NCBI GenBank assembly: GCA_038061695.1
Contig: JBBTYT010000022.1
Location: forward strand, 1 to 26,764
Direction: 5' to 3'
DNA length: 26,764 nucleotides
Source: M10-OD1-4 sp038061695
Lineage (GTDB): Bacteria > Patescibacteriota > Minisyncoccia > GWC2-36-17 > M10-OD1-4
The notes below the pieces were generated by a model. The model worked only from the letters and a program-made list of their open reading frames with translations. It was not told the origin of the DNA and did not search any database. Every line of letters starts with the position of its first letter. The stretch's first letter is position 1. The position numbers and the translations under genes were made by a program. Shown piece after piece: positions 22,764 through 26,764 of this stretch.

Positions 22764-24476
22764 ATGAATGTAAATGAAATATTAGAGTTAATAAAAAATA
22801 GGGATCCGAGAGAGATTGAACAAGTCAAAGAAGCTTTTTTATTTGCCAAAGAAGCTCATAAGGATCAGAAAAGATACTCCGGTGAGCCGTATTTTGTGCA
22901 TCCTGTCGCCGCTGCAAAAATGCTTGCTGAAATTCAAATGGATACACCTACTATTATAGCTACACTACTTCATGATGTGTGTGAAGACGGGCATGCGACA
23001 CCAGAACAGATTAAAAAGAAATTTGGCGATGAGATTGCATTTTTAGTTGATGGCGTTACAAAGCTTGGAACTGTTAAATATCACGGCATAGAACGCCATG
23101 TTGAAAACCTGCGAAAGATGTTTCTATCTATGGCAGAAGATATTAGAGTTATCATTATCAAGCTAGCAGACAGAGCTAACAATATGCAGACTCTTGAAAA
23201 TGTTCCAGAACATAAAAGAAAAAGAATTGCTCTTGAAACTTTAGATGTCTATGTTCCTCTAGCCGACAGACTTGGAATGGGTAAATTTAAAGGAATGCTT
23301 GAAGATTTGGCATTTAAATATACATCACCTGAGGAGTATCTATGGACAAAAACTCAAATGAAAGGAGCTAGGCATGCGAGAGAAGAATACTTGACAAAGG
23401 TAAAAGAGGTGATTGCTGATGAACTTACAAAAAATAATGTGAGTATTGTGAATATAGACTCCAGAGTTAAAAATCTTTACAGCATATATAAAAAGCTTGT
23501 CAGAAAAGAGATGGATATTGAAAGAATTTACGATATAATCGCTGTTAGAATTATCACTAAAAATATTGAAGATTGCTATGTCACGCTTGGCATAATACAT
23601 AAACTTTGGAAGCCTGTACCTGGAAAAATAAAGGACTATATAGCTCTGCCAAAATTAAACAGATATCAGAGTATCCATACTACCGTTTTTTGCATAAATG
23701 GAAAAATAACAGAATTTCAGATAAGAACGGAGGAGATGCATGAAGAATCAGAAAATGGGATAGTCGCCCACTGGGCGTATGAAATGAGTGGAAAACAAGG
23801 AGATGTAACTATAAAGAAAAATATATCTTGGGTCTCTGAGCTTAGAGATTGGCAGAAAGAGCATGTTGGAACGCAAGAATTTTTAGATTCTTTAAAAATT
23901 GATGTTTTTAAAGATAGGATATTCGTCTTCACCCCAAAGGGAGATGTTATAGATTTACCGGATGGCGCCACTCCTCTTGATTTTGCCTATAATATTCATT
24001 CTGATATTGGCAATAAATGTTCTGGAGCAAGAATAAATCATAAAATGGTGTCTCTGGACTATAAACTTAAAAATGGAGAAATTTGTGAGATTATAACTAC
24101 AAAAAATAAAAAACCATCACGCGGATGGCTTGAGCTCACAAAAACAAGTTACGCAAAAAGCAAGATTAGATCATATCTTAAAAAAGAACTTGGCATAGAA
24201 GTTCCAATAATTCATAAAAAAACTCAGAATATGAAACATCTTGAAATGGCCATACTAGCCTCAAATAGAGTCGGAATGCTAAAAGATATCCTCTCTATAT
24301 TCAACAAAGAAAAAATAAATATAGATACGCTTAATACAGATACAAGGGATAAAAATAAACCTATTATTGTTGTAACATTTCAAATAAAAGACAATCTTAT
24401 CTTAAATAAAATAACTCAAAAAATTGAAAATATAAAAGGAATAAGGGAAGTAAAAAAGATTATGCTGAAAAATTAA
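22764..24476 (+). CDS. bifunctional (p)ppGpp synthetase/hydrolase, compact Rel/SpoT
   Basis: Long RSH enzyme that sets the level of the starvation signal (p)ppGpp. The 570 residues hold an HD hydrolase domain with RYSGEPYFVHP (H46), LLHDVCED (H70, D71) and LADRANNMQTL (D135). The synthetase domain follows (RVKNLYSIYKKL, YDIIAVRII, KIKDYIALPKLNRYQSIHT, EFQIRTEEMHEESENGIVAHW). Then come a TGS domain (DRIFVFTPKGDVIDLPDGATPLDFAYNIH) and a C-terminal ACT domain (about 490-568). It is shorter than the usual 720-750, apparently because the region between TGS and ACT is reduced and the zinc-finger part is absent. Both catalytic centres look intact. No Shine-Dalgarno sequence is seen. Its stop overlaps the stop of parB. 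Confidence 0.95.
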   Translation: MNVNEILELIKNRDPREIEQVKEAFLFAKEAHKDQKRYSGEPYFVHPVAAAKMLAEIQMDTPTIIATLLHDVCEDGHATPEQIKKKFGDEIAFLVDGVTKLGTVKYHGIERHVENLRKMFLSMAEDIRVIIIKLADRANNMQTLENVPEHKRKRIALETLDVYVPLADRLGMGKFKGMLEDLAFKYTSPEEYLWTKTQMKGARHAREEYLTKVKEVIADELTKNNVSIVNIDSRVKNLYSIYKKLVRKEMDIERIYDIIAVRIITKNIEDCYVTLGIIHKLWKPVPGKIKDYIALPKLNRYQSIHTTVFCINGKITEFQIRTEEMHEESENGIVAHWAYEMSGKQGDVTIKKNISWVSELRDWQKEHVGTQEFLDSLKIDVFKDRIFVFTPKGDVIDLPDGATPLDFAYNIHSDIGNKCSGARINHKMVSLDYKLKNGEICEIITTKNKKPSRGWLELTKTSYAKSKIRSYLKKELGIEVPIIHKKTQNMKHLEMAILASNRVGMLKDILSIFNKEKINIDTLNTDTRDKNKPIIVVTFQIKDNLILNKITQKIENIKGIREVKKIMLKN

Positions 24477-25375
24477 TTATCCCTAAACTTGTCTAATGCA
24501 ATTTTGCTAACTATACTTTTAAGATCTTCATTTGAAAAATATTTGACGACAAGCTCTCCACCATCACTTACATGTTTTCCAGGCTTAACAAAAACCTTAG
24601 TACCTAAATATCCTTCCAGCTTTGCTAAAGCATCTTTAACATCTTGATCTTGGGACGCCATACTCTTTACCGGTCTTTTAAGCATAGCTCTTGCGGCAAC
24701 TTCCGTATTTCTCGCTGAAAGTTTTTGAGTTTTTATCTCTTTAAGAAGTCTGGCTTGCATAGCTCCGTCAGAAAGAGATAAAATCGCCCTTGCATGATTT
24801 TCTGATATATCTCCGGCTTCAAGAGCTTCCTTTGCATCGCTTGGCAATTCTAAAAGTCTAATTGCATTTGAAACGGATACTCTTCCCTTACCAACCCTTT
24901 CGCCAATCTGTGCATGCGTCATATTAAATTCACTTGCGAGTTGCTTGTAAGAAAAAGCTTTCTCTAGCGGAGTTAAATCTTCTCTTTGAACATTCTCTAA
25001 AATAGCCAATTCAAGATGCTCTCTGTCTGTCTTATTATTTTTCAATATTGCAGGAACATATCTTAATTGGGCTAGCTTTGAAGCTCTATATCTTCTCTCC
25101 CCAGCTATTATCTGATACTTCTTCTCTCCTCCCTCGTTAATCTCAGCAACAATTATCGGCTGAAGCACACCATGCTCTTTAATTGATTGCGCCAAATCAT
25201 TCAATCCTTCTTCGCCAAATTTTTTCCTAGGCTGAAAAGGATTCGGAAAAATCTTATCTATATCAATATTAAAAACCGCTTCTTTAATAAGAGATTGTCC
25301 TGTAGTATTAACACTCGATATTATCGTATTATCTTTTTTTGGTATTAAAGATGAAAGTCCTCTGCCTAATGCCAT
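24473..25375 (-). CDS. parB: chromosome partitioning protein ParB
   Basis: CTP-dependent DNA clamp that loads at parS sites and spreads for chromosome segregation. The 300 residues show the N-terminal ParA-activating GRGLSSLIP, the CTPase motifs FPNPFQPRKKF, IIAGERRYRAS (89-99) and ENVQRED (127-133), and the helix-turn-helix MTHAQIGERVGKGRVSVSNA (152-171). A C-terminal dimerisation domain follows. It is downstream of parA with a 56-nt gap. Tail-to-tail with rel, the two stop codons share a TTAA sequence and no terminator is visible between them. I saw no canonical parS in the window. Confidence 0.96.
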   Translation of the reverse strand: MALGRGLSSLIPKKDNTIISSVNTTGQSLIKEAVFNIDIDKIFPNPFQPRKKFGEEGLNDLAQSIKEHGVLQPIIVAEINEGGEKKYQIIAGERRYRASKLAQLRYVPAILKNNKTDREHLELAILENVQREDLTPLEKAFSYKQLASEFNMTHAQIGERVGKGRVSVSNAIRLLELPSDAKEALEAGDISENHARAILSLSDGAMQARLLKEIKTQKLSARNTEVAARAMLKRPVKSMASQDQDVKDALAKLEGYLGTKVFVKPGKHVSDGGELVVKYFSNEDLKSIVSKIALDKFRDN

Positions 25376-25431
25376 TATATTTAGCTGTTAGCTTATAGCT
25401 CTCCTGATTGAACAGGTTTGCTTTTAGCTAA

Positions 25432-26199
25432 TCACTGACTTAATTTAATTATTTCCTCCGCTAAATTCTTATAAGCCCTCGCCCCTCTTGACCAAGAATT
25501 GTAATGTGATATCGGCTTGCCATAACTTGGAGCCTCTGCTAAAGCAACTGCTCTTGGAATAATAGACTCAAAAACATTTCCTGGAAAATTCCTTCTTACC
25601 TCTTTCACAACAGCGGCAGAAAGTTTATTCCTGGTGTCATTCATAGTAAGCACAACTCCCATAATATCAAGATCTGGGGTAATATTCTCTTTAATAAGTC
25701 CAATTGTTTCCAGAAGTTGCGAAAGCCCCTCTAAAGCATAATATTCGCACTGCACAGGAATAACAACTTTATTAGCCGCAACAAGTCCATTGATAGTTAA
25801 TATCCCAAGCGAAGGAGGGCAATCTATTATTACAAAATCATAATAATCCAAAATTGACGCCAAAACTTGTTTAAGTTTAAATTCTCTATTTTCCTCGTTG
25901 ACCAACTCCACAGCGGCACCAGCCATATCATAACCACCTGGCAAAATATCAAAATTTTCTATCCCTGAATTTAAAATAACTTCGTTTCCTTGTGCCTGTC
26001 CGCTTAAAAAATGATATAAATTAACCTTAACATCACTGCTATATATACCGAGTCCGGAGGTTGCGTTTGCCTGCGGGTCCAAATCAACTAATAAAACACG
26101 CTTGCCATAATCTGCAAGATAAGCCGCTGTATTAACAGCAGTTGTTGTCTTTCCTACTCCTCCTTTTTGATTACAAAATGCTATTGTTAGAGCTGACAT
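25432..26199 (-). CDS. parA: chromosome partitioning ATPase ParA
   Basis: MinD/ParA-type ATPase that positions ParB-bound chromosome origins. The 255 residues start with the deviant Walker A motif (CNQKGGVGKTTTAVNTAAYL, signature lysine at 12). VLLVDLDPQANATSGLG and FVIIDCPPSLGILTINGL (Walker B region) follow. Length and order match chromosomal Soj/ParA without an N-terminal DNA-binding extension, which argues against a plasmid type Ia ParA. It is the first gene of parA-parB and is divergent from the tRNA-Leu gene. No Shine-Dalgarno sequence precedes the ATG. Confidence 0.96.
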   Translation of the reverse strand: MSALTIAFCNQKGGVGKTTTAVNTAAYLADYGKRVLLVDLDPQANATSGLGIYSSDVKVNLYHFLSGQAQGNEVILNSGIENFDILPGGYDMAGAAVELVNEENREFKLKQVLASILDYYDFVIIDCPPSLGILTINGLVAANKVVIPVQCEYYALEGLSQLLETIGLIKENITPDLDIMGVVLTMNDTRNKLSAAVVKEVRRNFPGNVFESIIPRAVALAEAPSYGKPISHYNSWSRGARAYKNLAEEIIKLSQ

Positions 26200-26243
26200 A
26201 TATTATTATACTTAGATAACATAACTATAACATAGAAAATTCA

Positions 26244-26271
26244 TTGACAACAAGAGATAAAAATATATAAT
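26244..26271 (+). promoter_or_regulatory. consensus promoter of tRNA-Leu and the downstream RNA
   Basis: TTGACA (26244-26249), 16 bp, TATAAT (26266-26271): both hexamers are perfect. It is the best sigma-70 promoter in the window. Transcription would start near 26278, about 25 nt before the tRNA. Confidence 0.85.
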
Positions 26272-26302
26272 CTTTGATAGGATAATTATAAAGTAAAATT
26301 TT

Positions 26303-26389
26303 GCCGCGGTGATGAAATTGGTAAACATGCGCGACTCAAAATCGCGTGGGAGCAATCCCCTGAGAGTTCGAGTCTCTCTCGCGGCACCA
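26303..26389 (+). tRNA. tRNA-Leu (anticodon CAA)
   Basis: Complete class II tRNA of 87 nt with encoded CCA. The acceptor stem GCCGCGG (26303-26309) pairs with TCGCGGC (26379-26385), closing with one G-U. The anticodon stem CGCGA/TCGCG encloses CTCAAAA, with anticodon CAA at 26337-26339 (reads UUG). The long variable arm TGGG-AGCAAT-CCCC is typical of leucine. The T arm is GAGAG-TTCGAGT-CTCTC, with discriminator A at 26386 and CCA at 26387-26389. Confidence 0.97.
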
Positions 26390-26394
26390 CAAAC

Positions 26395-26743
26395 GAACTA
26401 AACGGCTTTTTAGCTTCCAAAAAACCGATGAGTTCTGTTCTGGTGTGTTTATTGTACCAAGCTAGAACCTATTTTCAAAACAAAGTATCCTAGCGTTCCC
26501 CGCGCGCTGAAGCACCTCTGTGCAGTAGCACAGAGCTTTCTCAAAGAGAAAGTGCGGGGAAACGCTGAACGGCTCAAATACTAGGAAATGAGCCGTTCGG
26601 GAAAATGGACTCGGTTTTGCGAAGCAATTTTGCGGGAGGGAGGATTCGCAAAACCGAGACTAAAGATTTTTGAAATTCGGCGGGATTCGGTTTCCCGCCC
26701 TGCAGGAGAGTGCGGGAGGAATGCGGGGCGGATTTTATTTTTT
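26395..26743 (+). ncRNA. unidentified structured RNA, about 350 nt
   Basis: This GC-rich block follows tRNA-Leu without a CDS. Helices in order: GAACT + CGG.TTTTT (26395-26411) with AAAAA.CCG + AGTTC (to 26435); GTTCTGGT with ACC..AGAAC (26437-26468); CGTTCCCCGC (26494-26503) with GCGGGGAAACG (26554-26564), closing a three-way junction with two hairpins, CTCTGTGC/GCACAGAG (26516-26535) and CTTTCTC/GAGAAAG (26536-26552); GAACGGCTC/GAGCCGTTC (26567-26598), whose loop CTAGGA can pair with TCCTAG at 26488 (pseudoknot); a perfect 14-bp helix (26610-26623 with 26645-26658); GGCGGG/CCCGCC (26679-26699); and a terminator. No RNase P, tmRNA, SRP or 6S core motif was found. It is probably co-transcribed with the tRNA, or is the leader of a gene at 26750. 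Confidence 0.65.
26695..26743 (+). terminator. strong GC-rich terminator
   Basis: CCGCCCTGC (26695-26703) pairs with GCGGGGCGG (26723-26731), 9 bp with one G-U, over a 19-nt purine-rich loop. ATTTTATTTTTT (26732-26743) follows. Its 5' arm overlaps the 3' arm of the preceding hairpin (26679-26699), so the two cannot form together. Confidence 0.75.
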
Positions 26744-26749
26744 GGCAAA

Positions 26750-26764
26750 ATGAAAAAAATTGAA
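26750..26764 (+). CDS. possible start of a CDS cut by the window end
   Basis: ATG at 26750 opens MKKIE before the window ends, 6 nt after the U-tract of the terminator. Five codons cannot prove a gene. If real, the structured RNA upstream could act as its attenuating leader. Confidence 0.22.

Noticed and set aside
24473..26280. parS site near parAB
   Set aside because: No TGTTTCACGTGAAACA-like 16-mer was seen by eye in the window. A computed search with two to three mismatches would settle this.
26424..26432. Hammerhead ribozyme core (ACCGATGAG)
   Set aside because: The CUGANGA core is not matched (a U is missing) and no GAAA and UH segments with three stems surround it.
26395..26743. RNase P RNA, tmRNA, SRP RNA or 6S RNA
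   Set aside because: Size and terminator would fit RNase P or tmRNA, but I could not find the RNase P GAGGAAAGTC core, a tRNA-like end with a tag ORF, the SRP tetraloop-bulge motif, or the long bubbled 6S hairpin on either strand.
1..26764. CRISPR array, prophage or recoded (TGA = Gly) genome
   Set aside because: There are no regularly spaced direct repeats outside the WG gene and no phage structural or integrase genes, and TGA acts as a stop in several clear genes.

Overview
The window looks like a piece of a Candidate Phyla Radiation (Patescibacteria, Parcubacteria-like) chromosome. It is AT-rich (about one third G+C by eye) and densely packed, with several genes overlapping or abutting. 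Core proteins are shorter than usual: a 652-residue Mfd and a 570-residue Rel/SpoT. TGA ends genes such as pth and the HIT gene, so the standard bacterial code applies and the code-25 lineages (Gracilibacteria/SR1) are unlikely. Placement is inferred from gene content and style, not from a search.

Layout. 1-650: edge of a possible minus-strand CDS, then a small unknown gene (286-636) with a promoter, a 13-bp dyad, a strong ribosome-binding site and a terminator. 646-2078 (minus): ndk, a membrane-anchored thioredoxin-like protein and VKOR, a disulfide-forming pair. 2184-2883: a second self-contained cassette with an unknown 178-residue protein. 2957-3841 (minus): WG-repeat protein built from a duplicated three-repeat block. 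3921-6145 (minus): ComEC split into channel and metallo-beta-lactamase genes. 6302-9414 (minus): ybeY-ftsA-ftsZ. 9545-11869 (minus): tightly overlapping hisS-HIT-rpsU-yqeY. 11958-14183: divergent lepB and LCP-pth from a back-to-back promoter. 14184-16903: the accessory patch, holding a broken Phd antitoxin, a 132-bp inverted-repeat element, a secreted CHAP protein fused to a second exported module, and a Phd/MazF toxin-antitoxin pair. 16977-22023 (plus): short mfd, dprA, topA. 22043-22730: a third self-contained cassette (helical-repeat protein). 22764-24476: rel/spoT, meeting parB-parA (minus, 24473-26199) tail to tail. 26244-26764: a consensus promoter, tRNA-Leu(CAA), and a GC-rich, heavily structured RNA of about 350 nt ending in a strong terminator.

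How the genes connect. FtsA/FtsZ drive division and ParA/ParB segregate the chromosome. ComEC and DprA are the DNA uptake and recombination-loading steps of competence. LepB, LCP, the Trx/VKOR pair and the CHAP protein act at or outside the membrane. Rel/SpoT sets (p)ppGpp. HisRS, S21, YqeY, YbeY, Pth and tRNA-Leu serve translation.

The strongest candidate for something undescribed is the structured RNA at 26395-26743. It has a three-way junction, a possible pseudoknot, a 14-bp perfect helix, a repeated purine motif in two loops, and a terminator whose 5' arm also fits a competing hairpin. A second theme is translation initiation. Most housekeeping genes lack a Shine-Dalgarno sequence, and several have a -10-like box 6-8 nt before the start codon (leaderless mRNA). 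The three self-contained cassettes, rpsU and the CHAP gene carry clear GGAG-type sites.
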